This document shows, piece after piece, positions 34,918-45,245 of a stretch of DNA of 47,466 nt. Each line of letters opens with the position of its first letter. Within the stretch, counting starts at the first letter, position 1. Position numbers and translations under genes: made by a program. Below the pieces are notes generated by a model, which was given only the letters and a program-made list of their open reading frames with translations, was not told where the DNA came from and searched no databases. This stretch comes from Actinomycetes bacterium (lineage in GTDB: Bacteria; Actinomycetota; Humimicrobiia; JAHJRV01), in NCBI GenBank assembly GCA_030612085.1, contig JAUWOM010000001.1, positions 1 to 47,466 of the forward strand, read 5' to 3'.

Positions 34918-35418
34918 GTGATTAATACAAGAGCTGAAATTTTATTAAGAAAAAGGTCAAAAAGGAAAACTAAGTCTTACTTAGTTGAACAGGAGAGAGT
35001 AAAAACAAGAAGAAGTATAATATCCTTAACATTCTTTATTACTTCAATTGTTTTGATAGGGTTATTATCTTTCTCAATTATTTTGCTCAATTTTCAGGCT
35101 GCTCAAAGTCAATTGACAATTAATGAGATAAGAAAAGAAATCAATTATCAAAGTGAAATTAAGGAAAGACTAAATTTCAAAATAGCTCAATTACAATCAC
35201 CTCAGAGAATTTATGAAGAAGCAATAGTTAATTTAAGTATGTCTAACCCTGATGAAATAAATTATATAAATATTGATACATACCAATTAGTCAAGCAGCA
35301 AAAATCATTAGAAGAGGACCAAGATACTCAAGTAGGATCTTCAGGGTATGAAAGCTTTTTTAATCCTGAATTTAAAGAAGATATATATAAAACAATTCTA
35401 ACTCTTCTATTTCCATAA
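34918..35418 (+). CDS. ftsL: Cell division protein FtsL-like
   Basis: 166 residues. A very basic cytoplasmic N-terminus (about 1-32), one membrane helix (about 33-57) and a periplasmic coiled coil (about 60-105) with leucine-zipper spacing match FtsL in type and position. Sequence identity in this family is low, so the call leans on topology and place between rsmH and ftsI. FtsL joins FtsB and FtsQ to activate FtsWI. The GTG start has AAGGAG 5 nt upstream. The extra C-terminal 50 residues are unusual. Confidence 0.8.
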   Translation: MINTRAEILLRKRSKRKTKSYLVEQERVKTRRSIISLTFFITSIVLIGLLSFSIILLNFQAAQSQLTINEIRKEINYQSEIKERLNFKIAQLQSPQRIYEEAIVNLSMSNPDEINYINIDTYQLVKQQKSLEEDQDTQVGSSGYESFFNPEFKEDIYKTILTLLFP

Positions 35419-35439
35419 TCTTTAAGGAAAGGGTATAAA

Positions 35440-37167
35440 ATGGGAATCATCAGAAGAGCTAAGGATAAATTTAGACCTATATTTATTTTCCTAATCATCA
35501 TCTTATCCTTTCTAATTTTATCTTATCGTTTGATTAACCTACAAGTTTTAGAGGCTCAAGAATATGATGATTTTGCAACTAATCAACACGATAGAGATTA
35601 TAACCTATTTGCTCAACGTGGTAAGATCTACGATAAAAATGGAAAGGAGTTAGCTCTCAGTTTACATCAGGTTACATTATTCGCTAATCCTTATTTTGTG
35701 AAGGATCCATTGAATGATGCCATCAAACTAAGTGAAATATTAAATATGGATGTAGAAAGTTTGAAAGAGAAACTTTCAAGATCCAATAGTGGGTTTGAAT
35801 ATATTACTCGTAAAATCAGCCCTGAGTTAGCAAACAGAGTTATGGAATTAAATTTAGATGGGATCTACAGTGCCAGGGAAGATAAAAGATTTTATCCAAA
35901 GGATTCTCAGGCTTGTCATTTAATTGGTTTTGTGGGATTAGATAATAAAGGTCTTGCAGGACTTGAGTTGGAATATGAAAAGCAGCTTCATGGAGTCGAT
36001 GGAAAGATGACTGCGAAACAGGATGGTTTAGGAAGGATTATTCCTGGAACATATAAACTAAAATCAGACCCTGAAGATGGCTATGATGTACATTTAACAA
36101 TTGATGAAAATATTCAATTTTACACTGAGTCCAGATTGAAAAAAGGTATTGAAGAAACTGTAGCTAAGAGAGGAACTATAATAATAATGCAACCAAAAAC
36201 TGGGGAGATTTTTGCTATGGCTAATTATCCCGATTTTGATTCAAACGGGTTCAATCAGTCAAATTCCGATAGTTTAAAAAATCTTGCAATATCTTATAAT
36301 TTTGAACCAGGTTCAATTTTGAAATTTGTAACAGCTTCATCTGCTATAGACTCTGGTTCTATATCAAAAGAAATGGTTTTTCATCTCCCACCTACAATAA
36401 AAGTTGGAGGAAGAGTAATAAGTGAACCTTTTAGACAAGTAGCAAAAGACTATTCAGTTGCTGATATCTTAATTAATTCTGCAAATGTTGGAGCTGTGAT
36501 TTTAGCACAGCAAATGAGTGATGAAGTTTATTATAATTATCTTTCTAAGTTTGGATTTGGACAATCTACAGGAATTGACTTACCCGGAGAGGAAATTGGA
36601 GTATTTAATCACTATAGTCAATGGTCAGGTTCAAGCAAAGCTACAATAAGTTTTGGTCAGGGAATATCAGTAACTCCAATTCAACTACTTCGAGCCTTAT
36701 GCACTATTTTAAATGACGGAGTTGCACCAAACCCTTATATAGTTAAAAAAATCTATGGAAAGAATGGAGATATAGATTATTTTCCAAAACCAGAGATTGC
36801 TGAAAAAAGAGTAATTTCTTCTGAAACTGCTGAGGCTATAAAATCTATATTGATAAGAGTCGTGGAGGAGGGAACCGGGAAGAATGCTAAAATTGAAGGT
36901 TATAAAGTTGGTGGAAAAACAGGTACTGCTCAAAAGCCTATAGAGGGTGGAAGAGGATATCATAGTGGTATAAGTATAACCTCCTTTATGGGATTTGCTC
37001 CAGGGGATGATCCAGCTTTAGCTTGTATTGTTATGATAGATGAGCCCTCTACTGCAAAAGGACCTGTATGGGGTAGTACTGTTGCAGCACCTATATTTAA
37101 AGATGTAATGAGTTTTACCCTGGAATATCTTCGAATTCCCCCTTTAACTACCGATATTGAACAATAA
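35440..37167 (+). CDS. ftsI: Septal peptidoglycan transpeptidase (FtsI/PBP3-like)
   Basis: 575 residues: one N-terminal membrane helix (about 13-29), a dimerisation domain (RGKIYDKNGKELALS), and a transpeptidase domain. The active-site motifs are complete: SILK (Ser292-Lys295), SAN (347-349) and KTG (493-495). It cross-links stem peptides at the septum with FtsW. No PASTA domain is present. The third residue of the first motif is Leu where Phe is usual. AAGGAAAGGG precedes the ATG. A 152-nt gap follows before murE. Confidence 0.95.
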   Translation: MGIIRRAKDKFRPIFIFLIIILSFLILSYRLINLQVLEAQEYDDFATNQHDRDYNLFAQRGKIYDKNGKELALSLHQVTLFANPYFVKDPLNDAIKLSEILNMDVESLKEKLSRSNSGFEYITRKISPELANRVMELNLDGIYSAREDKRFYPKDSQACHLIGFVGLDNKGLAGLELEYEKQLHGVDGKMTAKQDGLGRIIPGTYKLKSDPEDGYDVHLTIDENIQFYTESRLKKGIEETVAKRGTIIIMQPKTGEIFAMANYPDFDSNGFNQSNSDSLKNLAISYNFEPGSILKFVTASSAIDSGSISKEMVFHLPPTIKVGGRVISEPFRQVAKDYSVADILINSANVGAVILAQQMSDEVYYNYLSKFGFGQSTGIDLPGEEIGVFNHYSQWSGSSKATISFGQGISVTPIQLLRALCTILNDGVAPNPYIVKKIYGKNGDIDYFPKPEIAEKRVISSETAEAIKSILIRVVEEGTGKNAKIEGYKVGGKTGTAQKPIEGGRGYHSGISITSFMGFAPGDDPALACIVMIDEPSTAKGPVWGSTVAAPIFKDVMSFTLEYLRIPPLTTDIEQ

Positions 37168-37319
37168 ATTTTGTGCTAAAATTTTAAATAAATCTTGAAG
37201 CCATTTTTTTTGTTTTTTAATCTAAATGGGTTAAAATGATAAAATATTTTTAAATATTATTCTGAAAAAGTCATGGTATCAAGAATTTTACTTTTGAATT
37301 TTAAAATTGATTTAAGAGA

Positions 37320-38801
37320 ATGTTATTAAAAGAGCTGATAAAAGAAATAAAAACAATTAAAACCAGTGGTAATTTAGATACCTTAATAAGTGGAATTTCA
37401 TATGATTCCAGAAAAATCTTAAAAAGTAACCTGTTTGTATCTATAAAAGGGATAAAAACTGATGGTCATCTATATATCAAGGAAGCTTTAAAGAGGGGGG
37501 CAAAAGCCTTTGTAGTAGAAAAATGGCAGGAAGATATTAAGAAACATCCCCAAATTCTTGTGAAAAATTCAAGAGTTGCTTTAGCACAATTTACAAATAT
37601 ATTTTATAAGAATCCATCATCAGATATTAAATTGATAGGAGTTACAGGTACAAACGGGAAGACAACTACAACATTTTTAATTGAATCAATTCTGAATCAA
37701 TCTGGCAGCAAAACTGGTTTAATAGGAACAATTGAATATAGGATTGGAGAAGACAGGATTGTTGGAGAAAGAACTACACCAGAATCCTCTGATTTATGCA
37801 TTATTTTAAGAAAGATGATAAGTAAGGGTGTAAAAAATTGTGTTATGGAAGTTTCTTCACATGCTTTAGATCTGCACAGAGTTGATTTTTTTAACTTTTA
37901 TGGAGTTGTTTTTACCAATCTAAGTCATGAACACCTGGATTATCACTGTGATATAAGAAACTATTTTGAAGCAAAGAAGAAACTATTTACAGGTGAAAAT
38001 AATATAAGTGCTAAATTTGCAATTATAAACTGTGATGATAAATGGGGATTTGAGATATCAAAATTAACAAGATTTAAGCAGATAAAATACTCTATAAAGA
38101 GGAAAGCTGATATTTATGCGAAAGACATTGCCTTCTCGCTAAATGGAACTAAATTTTCAGTAGTAACTCCTATAGGTAGTTTTAGGATTAATACAGAATT
38201 AGTTGGTGAGTTTAATGTATACAACATTTTAGCTGCTATCTCTACAGCTGTCAGCATGAGAATAGATGTCAAAGACATCCAAAAGGGAATTGAACTAATA
38301 AAGAATATACCTGGAAGATTCGAAAAAATAGATGAAGGTCAACCGTTTTCTGTAATTGTGGACTATGCCCATACTCCTGCTGGTATAAAGAGTATGATAA
38401 AGACTATCAGGAAGCTTTCCAAAGGGAAAATAATTTCACTTTTTGGATGTGGTGGAGATAGGGATAAAGCAAAAAGACCAATAATGGGAGAGATATCAGG
38501 AAGATTAAGTGATTTTGTAATTATTACTTCAGACAATCCACGCTCAGAAAAAGAAGAAGTGATTTCATCTGAGATTAAAAAAGGTATATTAAAAACAAAA
38601 GCTGAACATTCTTATTTAATTGAATTAGATCGTAAAAAAGCTATAGAGATTGCATTAAAAAAGGCAAATATGGGGGATACTGTTCTTATTTTAGGTAAAG
38701 GACATGAAAATTATCAACAGTTTTCAAATTACTCTATTGAATTTGATGATAGAGAGATTTCCAGAGAAATGTTAAGGGAGATGAAATCAGAATGGAATTA
38801 A
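37320..38801 (+). CDS. murE: UDP-MurNAc-L-Ala-D-Glu:meso-diaminopimelate ligase
   Basis: 493 residues. The P-loop is GTNGKTTTT (110-118), followed by ERTTPESSDL and EVSSHALDLHRV. The substrate-selecting motif DNPR is at 405-408, which indicates meso-DAP and not lysine as the third residue of the stem peptide. The ATP-dependent reaction is cytoplasmic. The ribosome-binding site AAGAGA is weak. The last 10 nt overlap murF. Confidence 0.95.
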   Translation: MLLKELIKEIKTIKTSGNLDTLISGISYDSRKILKSNLFVSIKGIKTDGHLYIKEALKRGAKAFVVEKWQEDIKKHPQILVKNSRVALAQFTNIFYKNPSSDIKLIGVTGTNGKTTTTFLIESILNQSGSKTGLIGTIEYRIGEDRIVGERTTPESSDLCIILRKMISKGVKNCVMEVSSHALDLHRVDFFNFYGVVFTNLSHEHLDYHCDIRNYFEAKKKLFTGENNISAKFAIINCDDKWGFEISKLTRFKQIKYSIKRKADIYAKDIAFSLNGTKFSVVTPIGSFRINTELVGEFNVYNILAAISTAVSMRIDVKDIQKGIELIKNIPGRFEKIDEGQPFSVIVDYAHTPAGIKSMIKTIRKLSKGKIISLFGCGGDRDKAKRPIMGEISGRLSDFVIITSDNPRSEKEEVISSEIKKGILKTKAEHSYLIELDRKKAIEIALKKANMGDTVLILGKGHENYQQFSNYSIEFDDREISREMLREMKSEWN

Positions 38802-40198
38802 GTTTAAAAGAATTAACAAAAGTAGTAAAAGGAAAGATTATTTCTGGGAATCCTGGATCTATTATAAAGAGTATTTCTATTGATAGTAGAACTCTAGGTA
38901 AAGGAGATTTTTTTATACCACTTTTGGGTGAAAAATGCGATGGTCATCAGTTTATTAATAAAGCTCTATCAAAAGGAGCTATTGGTTTTTTAACATCAAT
39001 GGATGAAAATAAGATTAATTTCAAAAGAGAAATATATTTAAATAAGATAATTATACTCGTTGAGAATACTCAAGAAGCATTGGAAGAGATGGCTAAATAT
39101 GTAAGAAAAATAAGTAGATATGAAGTTGTTGCAATAACTGGTAGTGTTGGAAAAACTGTTACCAAGGAAATAATTAAATCAGTGTTAAAACAAAAATTCA
39201 AAGTGGGATGTGCTCCTGAAAATTATAATACTGAAATTGGAGTACCGCTTACCATTCTTTCATATAATAACGATATTCAGATTTTAATATTAGAATTAGC
39301 AATGAGGGGATTAAATCAAATTACTCGTTTAGCTAAAATTTGCAAACCAAAAATAGGAGTAATGACTTTGATTAATAATACTCACATTGAACTTTTAGGA
39401 ACAGTTGAAAACATTATTAAAGCAAAAAGTGAATTGATTAAAGCAATTCCAAAAGATGGTGTTACTATCCTTTGCAGGGATGATAAATGGTATACATTAT
39501 TCTCATCAATCAGCAATTCAAAAGTAGTTAATTATGGATTAAGTAATGATAGTCAAGTTTCAGCCAAAGATATTACGTTAAATGAAATGGCTAAACCAAG
39601 ATTTAAACTATGTTTTAATGATAAGCAGGTAGATATAAATCTTCCAATAACCGGGGATCAGTATGTTTTAAATTCCCTGGCTGCTGCAGCAGTTGGTATA
39701 TGTTATGGAATGGATCTTAATCAAATTAAGAAGGGATTAGAATCTGTTAAACCATTTAAAATGAGGATGCAGATTGAGGAGGGTAAGAAGAATATTTTGT
39801 TAATTAATGATTCTTATAATGCCAATCCAACATCAATGAAGGCAGCGATTAAAGTACTTTCATATTTAAAACAGAAAAGAAAAAGAAGATCTGTTGCAAT
39901 TTTAGGTGATATGTTAGAGTTGGGAAAATTTAGCGAGATTTCTCATATGAATATTGGTAAATTTATTGTTAGACAAAATGTTGATTTATTACTAACAAGA
40001 GGAGAAAATGCAAAAATGATTTCACAAACTGCCTTATCAAATGGTATGTCTAAAGATCAAGTTTATCAATTCTCTTCGAATGATGAGATAAAAGAAAATA
40101 TTTTAAACTTAATAAAATCTAAAGATATAGTTTTGGTTAAGGCTTCAAGAGCAATGGCTTTTGATGAAATTGCAGATTTTCTAACTGTTCATAATTAA
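38792..40198 (+). CDS. murF: UDP-MurNAc-tripeptide:D-alanyl-D-alanine ligase
   Basis: 468 residues. SIDSRTLGKGDFFIPLLGEKCDGHQF opens the N-domain. The P-loop is VAITGSVGKTVTKE, with Val-Gly before Lys-Thr as in many MurF. ENYNTEIGVPLT, then LELAMRGLNQI, INDSYNANPTSMKAAI and AILGDMLELG are diagnostic. It adds D-Ala-D-Ala to the UDP-tripeptide. GGGAGATG lies in the end of murE before the ATG. Confidence 0.95.
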   Translation: MELSLKELTKVVKGKIISGNPGSIIKSISIDSRTLGKGDFFIPLLGEKCDGHQFINKALSKGAIGFLTSMDENKINFKREIYLNKIIILVENTQEALEEMAKYVRKISRYEVVAITGSVGKTVTKEIIKSVLKQKFKVGCAPENYNTEIGVPLTILSYNNDIQILILELAMRGLNQITRLAKICKPKIGVMTLINNTHIELLGTVENIIKAKSELIKAIPKDGVTILCRDDKWYTLFSSISNSKVVNYGLSNDSQVSAKDITLNEMAKPRFKLCFNDKQVDINLPITGDQYVLNSLAAAAVGICYGMDLNQIKKGLESVKPFKMRMQIEEGKKNILLINDSYNANPTSMKAAIKVLSYLKQKRKRRSVAILGDMLELGKFSEISHMNIGKFIVRQNVDLLLTRGENAKMISQTALSNGMSKDQVYQFSSNDEIKENILNLIKSKDIVLVKASRAMAFDEIADFLTVHN

Positions 40199-40318
40199 AA
40201 TTTATATTATATCTTTAATTGATAATTGTAAAATTAGTTTCTATCTAAAATACAAAAAATAAAATAAAATAAGATAAAAAATGAAGAATATAAAATTTAA
40301 ACTTATAGGAAGGTTTAA

Positions 40319-41338
40319 TTGAGCTATATAATTGTCGCTGCTACAATAGCTGGAATTTTATCAATAATCGCTGCACCTTTTTGGGTAAAATTTCAAAGGT
40401 CAAGAAAAATAGGGCAGAAAATCAGAGTTGATGGTCCTCAAACTCATATGGTAAAAACTGGAACTCCTACAATGGGTGGGTTCATTATATTAATTACTGC
40501 AACAATCGGTTATTTAGTTGCCATTTTTGCTCATTATTTAAAACATCCAGAAGAACCAATATCTTTTGAAGGCATTTTAGCTCTAATTGTTTTTATATTG
40601 TGTGGATTAGTTGGACTTGCTGATGATTATCTATCAATTAAAAAGGATAGATCATTAGGATTAACTGCAAGATATAAACTTCTTTTCCAGTTACTTATTT
40701 CTATTTTTTTTATATTCCTTTTAATAGTATTTTGTGATGTTGATACTAAATTGGAAATTCCGCTAATTAATCGCTCAATAGAACTGGGATTTGGATATTA
40801 TATTTTGATTCCTATAATGATTTTATCTGCAACTAATGCTGTAAATTTAACAGATGGATTAGATGGATTAGTAGCGGGAACAACAGCTGCTGTTTTAGCA
40901 GTTTTCACATTAATAGCATATGTTCTTTGGAACACTAATACATATCAATATGGATTAGATTTGGCTGTCTTATCAGCAGCAATAATGGCAGCATCAATTG
41001 GACTGCTCTGGTGGAATGCAGCACCAGCAGACATTTTTTTAGGAGATACAGGCTCATTAAGTCTGGGTGCTATAATTGCAACACTTGCAATACTTTTAAA
41101 GGTTGAGTTCTACTTAATTATAATTGGAGGATTATTTGTAATAGAAACAGTTTCAGTAATAATCCAGGTTTTATATTTCAAATTTACGAAAAAAAGAGTT
41201 TTTCTGATGGCTCCGATACATCACCATTTTGAATTATTAGGTTGGCCAGAAATAAAGATTATTATTAGATTTTGGTTAATATCATTGATTTTTGCTCTTA
41301 TAGGATACTTACTCTTTTATATTAAATTTATAGACTAA
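40319..41338 (+). CDS. mraY: Phospho-MurNAc-pentapeptide transferase
   Basis: 339 residues with ten membrane segments. GTPTMGGFIIL, the catalytic GLADDYLS (Asp-Asp), TDGLDGLVAGT, FLGDTGSLSLGA and the cytoplasmic PIHHHFEL motif are all present. It transfers phospho-MurNAc-pentapeptide to undecaprenyl phosphate, making lipid I. The start is TTG (40319), with AGGAAGG upstream. A 120-nt gap separates it from murF. Confidence 0.97.
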   Translation: MSYIIVAATIAGILSIIAAPFWVKFQRSRKIGQKIRVDGPQTHMVKTGTPTMGGFIILITATIGYLVAIFAHYLKHPEEPISFEGILALIVFILCGLVGLADDYLSIKKDRSLGLTARYKLLFQLLISIFFIFLLIVFCDVDTKLEIPLINRSIELGFGYYILIPIMILSATNAVNLTDGLDGLVAGTTAAVLAVFTLIAYVLWNTNTYQYGLDLAVLSAAIMAASIGLLWWNAAPADIFLGDTGSLSLGAIIATLAILLKVEFYLIIIGGLFVIETVSVIIQVLYFKFTKKRVFLMAPIHHHFELLGWPEIKIIIRFWLISLIFALIGYLLFYIKFID

Positions 41339-41364
41339 TTACATTTAATTTTTTATTCTCTATT

Positions 41365-42729
41365 ATGAAAGATATTACAAAAGAATTAGTTGGTAAAAAG
41401 CTTCTTATAATAGGTTTAGGAAGAAGTGGGATAAGTACTACACTATTCTTGAATAAGATTGGAGCAAAGGTTCTTACAAACGATATAAAAGATAAGGATG
41501 AGCTAACAAGCGTAGTTAGAATGCTAAACTGTTTAGGAATAGATTTTGTGGGTGGACATCATAAAAATTGGTTACTGGATGAGGTTGAGTTAATTATAGT
41601 AAGTCCAGGAGTTCCCGCAGATTTACCTTTGTTAAAAATTGCCAATAAAAAAGGTATTGATGTATGGAGTGAAGTTGAGTTAGCTGCAAAATTTATATCT
41701 GCTCCAATAATAGGGGTAACTGGTACTAATGGAAAAACATTAGCTGTTTCTCTGATTGGTGATATATATAGGTCTGCTAAAAAGGAAAGTTTAGTTGCAG
41801 GAAATATTGGGAATCCTTTAATTGATATAGTGGATAAAATTTCAAAAAATGGAAGAGTAATTGCTGAAATAAGCAGTTTTCAATTAGAGTGGATTGAGCA
41901 ATTTAAACCGTATATAGGAGTTCTTTTAAACATTTCTTCAAACCATCTGGATAGACATTATAATCTAAATGAATATACTAAATTAAAATTAAGAATTTTT
42001 TCAAACCAAACAGAAAAAGATTTTGCAATTTTAAATTATGATGACCCTTTAATAAAATCACATGAAAAGAATTTAATGTCTCAACCAATATTTTTTAGTA
42101 ATAAGGGAGTTCCTAAAAATGGAATAGGAATAGAAGATAATACAATAGTTTCTAATATATCTAATAGGAAAATAATATGTAAAATATCAGAACTTCCATT
42201 TCCACATCACCATTTAACAAGTGTACTTTCAGCAATAGCAGTTTCAATTTTAGATGATATAGATATAGATGTTATTGTGGATGTTCTTAAAGATTATAAA
42301 GGCCTTCCACATAGGATGGAGTATGTTGGAAGGATAAAGGGAGTATTTATTTATAATGATTCTAAAGCAACAAATCCACAATCAACCATAGCAGCCTTAA
42401 GATCCTTTAAAAAACCAGTAATTTTAATAGCAGGTGGAAGGGATAAAAAAATGGACTTTTCTGAGTTGGGAAAAGAGATTGATGTAAATGTAAAGACATT
42501 AATACTCATAGGGGAGACATCGGATATAATAGCCTCAACTTTGAGTAAAGATAGGGAAAATAAATTGTTTTTTGCTAAAGATATTAAAGATGCTGTAAAA
42601 ATAGCTTTTAAGCAATGTAATGAGAAGGACATTATTTTATTATCCCCAGCATGTGCAAGTTTTGACATGTTTAGAGATTACAAAGAAAGAGGAGAAGTAT
42701 TCAAGAGAGAGGTTCTTAAGATAAGTTAA
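41365..42729 (+). CDS. murD: UDP-MurNAc-L-alanine:D-glutamate ligase
   Basis: 454 residues. The N-domain is LLIIGLGRSGISTTLFL, then VSPGVPADLPLLK. The P-loop is GVTGTNGKTLAVSLI. EISSFQLEWIEQFKP, NHLDRHYN and NDSKATNPQSTIAAL follow, with the C-domain LIAGGRDKKMDFSEL. It adds D-Glu to UDP-MurNAc-L-Ala. No clear ribosome-binding site precedes the ATG, 26 nt after mraY. Confidence 0.96.
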   Translation: MKDITKELVGKKLLIIGLGRSGISTTLFLNKIGAKVLTNDIKDKDELTSVVRMLNCLGIDFVGGHHKNWLLDEVELIIVSPGVPADLPLLKIANKKGIDVWSEVELAAKFISAPIIGVTGTNGKTLAVSLIGDIYRSAKKESLVAGNIGNPLIDIVDKISKNGRVIAEISSFQLEWIEQFKPYIGVLLNISSNHLDRHYNLNEYTKLKLRIFSNQTEKDFAILNYDDPLIKSHEKNLMSQPIFFSNKGVPKNGIGIEDNTIVSNISNRKIICKISELPFPHHHLTSVLSAIAVSILDDIDIDVIVDVLKDYKGLPHRMEYVGRIKGVFIYNDSKATNPQSTIAALRSFKKPVILIAGGRDKKMDFSELGKEIDVNVKTLILIGETSDIIASTLSKDRENKLFFAKDIKDAVKIAFKQCNEKDIILLSPACASFDMFRDYKERGEVFKREVLKIS

Positions 42730-42757
42730 TAAGTAAGTAAGTAAGGGATGCACTTTT

Positions 42758-43897
42758 ATGGAAAGAATTAAATTTTCGAAAGAATATTTCACCATATTAA
42801 TATCAACTATTCTTCTATTTACAATTGGGATAATTATGATATCCAGTTCTTCTACGGAGTATTCAAGAAGATATTTTGATGATTCATTTTATCTTTTGAA
42901 AAAGCATCTTCTTCATGCCATGGCTGGAATAGTGGTTTTAGCTTTTGTGATGAATATCCCATTTAATAAATATCGTTATCTATCATATCTTTTGATATTT
43001 GTAAATGTAATATTGTTGATATTGGTATTAATTCCGGAAATAGGTATCAGTGCAGGGGGCTCTCGAAGTTGGATAGATCTGGGAATTTTTTCCCTACAAC
43101 CCTCAGAATTTGCAAAAATAAGTTTAATTATTTTTGCTTCGGACATTTTGGTTAGGAAGAAGAAGTCCATTAATAGATTTATACACTTAGTAATTCCACT
43201 ACTTTTAATTTCAGCTATAATTACGTATTTAATTTTTTTACAACCTGATTTGGGTACAGCGGTAATAATATGGTTATCTCTTTTTGTCATCCTTTTCACT
43301 GGTAAAGTTAAATTTCGACACTTACTATTGATTTTGATAATCTGGCTTTTAATTGTTGGTGTCTATATTACAAAGGCAGAATACAGAATGGAAAGAATTA
43401 CCAGTTTTTTATCTGAATATTCAAGTGAAGATACTGATACAAATAGTGATAATTATCAATTAAAACAAGCTCTTATAGCTTTGGGATCTGGAGGTATTTT
43501 TGGTAAAGGCCTTGGTAAGAGTATACAAAAATTGGCTTATTTACCTAATCCTCATACTGATTTTATATTTGCAATAATAGGCGAAGAGTTAGGTTTAATA
43601 GGCTCTCTTTTTGTGGTTGTTTTGTATTTAGTATTTGCTATTGCTGGAATGTCTTTATGTCTTCGTACTAAAAATCAACTTGGCAAATTATTAGCAGTTG
43701 GAATTACAATATATATAGTTGGACAGGCATTAATAAATATAGGTGTTGTAAGTGGATTGCTACCTGTAACTGGTGTACCTCTTCCACTTATAAGTACTGG
43801 AGGTTCGTCATTAATTACATCTTTAGTATCAATTGGAATATTATTAAATATTGCAAAGGGAGAAAAGAGTGAGTTAGATTATGAAGATAATGATTAG
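42758..43897 (+). CDS. ftsW: Septal peptidoglycan polymerase FtsW (SEDS family)
   Basis: 379 residues with about ten membrane helices. GGSRSWIDLGIFSLQPSEFAK, LQPDLGTAVIIW, YQLKQALIALGSGGIFGKGLGKS and LPNPHTDFIFAIIGEELG, with VPLPLISTGGSSLI near the end, are SEDS landmarks. It polymerises glycan strands from lipid II together with FtsI. AAGGGATG precedes the ATG after a GTAA microrepeat. The 3' end overlaps murG by 17 nt. Confidence 0.95.
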   Translation: MERIKFSKEYFTILISTILLFTIGIIMISSSSTEYSRRYFDDSFYLLKKHLLHAMAGIVVLAFVMNIPFNKYRYLSYLLIFVNVILLILVLIPEIGISAGGSRSWIDLGIFSLQPSEFAKISLIIFASDILVRKKKSINRFIHLVIPLLLISAIITYLIFLQPDLGTAVIIWLSLFVILFTGKVKFRHLLLILIIWLLIVGVYITKAEYRMERITSFLSEYSSEDTDTNSDNYQLKQALIALGSGGIFGKGLGKSIQKLAYLPNPHTDFIFAIIGEELGLIGSLFVVVLYLVFAIAGMSLCLRTKNQLGKLLAVGITIYIVGQALINIGVVSGLLPVTGVPLPLISTGGSSLITSLVSIGILLNIAKGEKSELDYEDND

Positions 43898-44990
43898 CGG
43901 TGGGGGTACGGGTGGTCATATTTATCCCGCAATAGCATTAGCAAAAAAAATTAGAAATATTAAAGATAACATTAAAATTGTATGGGTAGGTACAGAGAGG
44001 AAGTTAGAGAGAAAGTTAATTGCAAAGACAGATTTTCAATTTGAAATAATAAAATCAAGAGGATTCAGAAATAATAATCTTTTTGATAGATTTTATAGCT
44101 TATTACTTTTATCAATTGGTTTTTTTCAGTCAATCTTTTTAATATTGAAATATAAACCTGATGTCATTTTGGGGATGGGTGGATATGCTTGTGCTCCAAC
44201 AGTTCTTGCCGGATCAATTTTAAGGAAAAAGACTGCTTTATTTGAGCCTAATGTAATAATGGGTAGAGCAAATAGATTTTTAAAAAAATGGGTTGATATG
44301 ATTTTTGTCAGTCACAAAAAAACATTAGAAGAGATACCTGATAAAAAGTATAATTTTGTTGGAAATATAGTTAGAGAGGATTTATATAATATTCCCTCAA
44401 AAGAATGGGCTCGAGAATATTTTGGTTTAGATCCAAATAAAAAAACCGTTCTAATTTCTGGTGGAAGTCAAGGGTCACTTGCAATAAATAGATTTATGTT
44501 GGATGTTATCTTATATCTTGACAAAATAAAAGACATTCAATTTTTACACATCACCGGGATAAAAAATTATGAAGGGTTTAAAAAAAGGTTTTTGAGAACT
44601 TTTAAGAATGAAGAGGTTAAAAATTATAAATTTTTACCATATGTTCATGATATGCATTTTGCTTACGCAGCATCAGATTTAGTTATTTGTCGGGCGGGAG
44701 CAAATACCATATCCGAGATCATCTGTCTGGGTATTTCTTCTATATTAATACCATTTCCATATGCAATTGATGATCATCAAATAATAAATGCAAAAATTTT
44801 AAAAGATATAGATGCAGCAATAGTTATACCAGAAAATAAATTAAGTGCAACAGATTTATCAGACATTATTTATACGCTAATCAAGGATAAAAAAAGATTG
44901 TGTGAAATGGGAGATCTTGCAAAAACATTACATCAACCAAAGGCAGTTGAGAAAATGTCAAGAGGTTTAATCAAATTAGCAGAAAAATAA
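43881..44990 (+). CDS. murG: UDP-GlcNAc:lipid I GlcNAc transferase
   Basis: 369 residues in a GT-B fold. ISGGGTGGHIYPAIALA is the glycine-rich acceptor loop. GMGGYACAPTVLAG, ISGGSQGSLAINR, CRAGANTISEIICLGISSILIPFPYAIDDHQIINA bind the UDP-GlcNAc donor and membrane. It makes lipid II on the inner membrane face. The ATG at 43881 lies within ftsW. A later in-frame ATG (43890) would leave only one residue before SGGGTGG. Confidence 0.96.
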   Translation: MKIMISGGGTGGHIYPAIALAKKIRNIKDNIKIVWVGTERKLERKLIAKTDFQFEIIKSRGFRNNNLFDRFYSLLLLSIGFFQSIFLILKYKPDVILGMGGYACAPTVLAGSILRKKTALFEPNVIMGRANRFLKKWVDMIFVSHKKTLEEIPDKKYNFVGNIVREDLYNIPSKEWAREYFGLDPNKKTVLISGGSQGSLAINRFMLDVILYLDKIKDIQFLHITGIKNYEGFKKRFLRTFKNEEVKNYKFLPYVHDMHFAYAASDLVICRAGANTISEIICLGISSILIPFPYAIDDHQIINAKILKDIDAAIVIPENKLSATDLSDIIYTLIKDKKRLCEMGDLAKTLHQPKAVEKMSRGLIKLAEK

Positions 44991-45012
44991 AATAAATTAA
45001 GTAATCTTTGAA

Positions 45013-45163
45013 AGCTTTGGGTATAGTTTCTCGACTAAATGTCTTCGAAACCATACCACAAAGCTCTAATAAAAAATAAATTTAAAAAATAAATTAAATA
45101 ATCTTTAGAAGCTTTGGGCATAGTTTCTTGACTAAAATGTCTTCGAAACCATGCCACAAAGCT
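45013..45163. repeat. Two tandem hairpin units between murG and murC, with a truncated third
   Basis: Unit 1 has arms 45013-45030 and 45047-45065. Unit 2 has arms 45110-45127 and 45145-45163. Each forms a stem of about 17-18 bp starting AGCTTTG and ending CAAAGCT, with GAC/GTC closing a small loop. Between units, GGGTATAG/CCATACC becomes GGGCATAG/CCATGCC, a paired change that keeps the base pair. A third left arm (45216-45239) lacks its right arm and runs into the GC-rich palindrome. Confidence 0.75.
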
Positions 45164-45245
45164 CTAATAAAAAATAAATATCTCATTAAAAAAAATAAAT
45201 TAAATAAGCTTTGAAAACTTTGGGCATAATCTCTTGACTGTTTAT

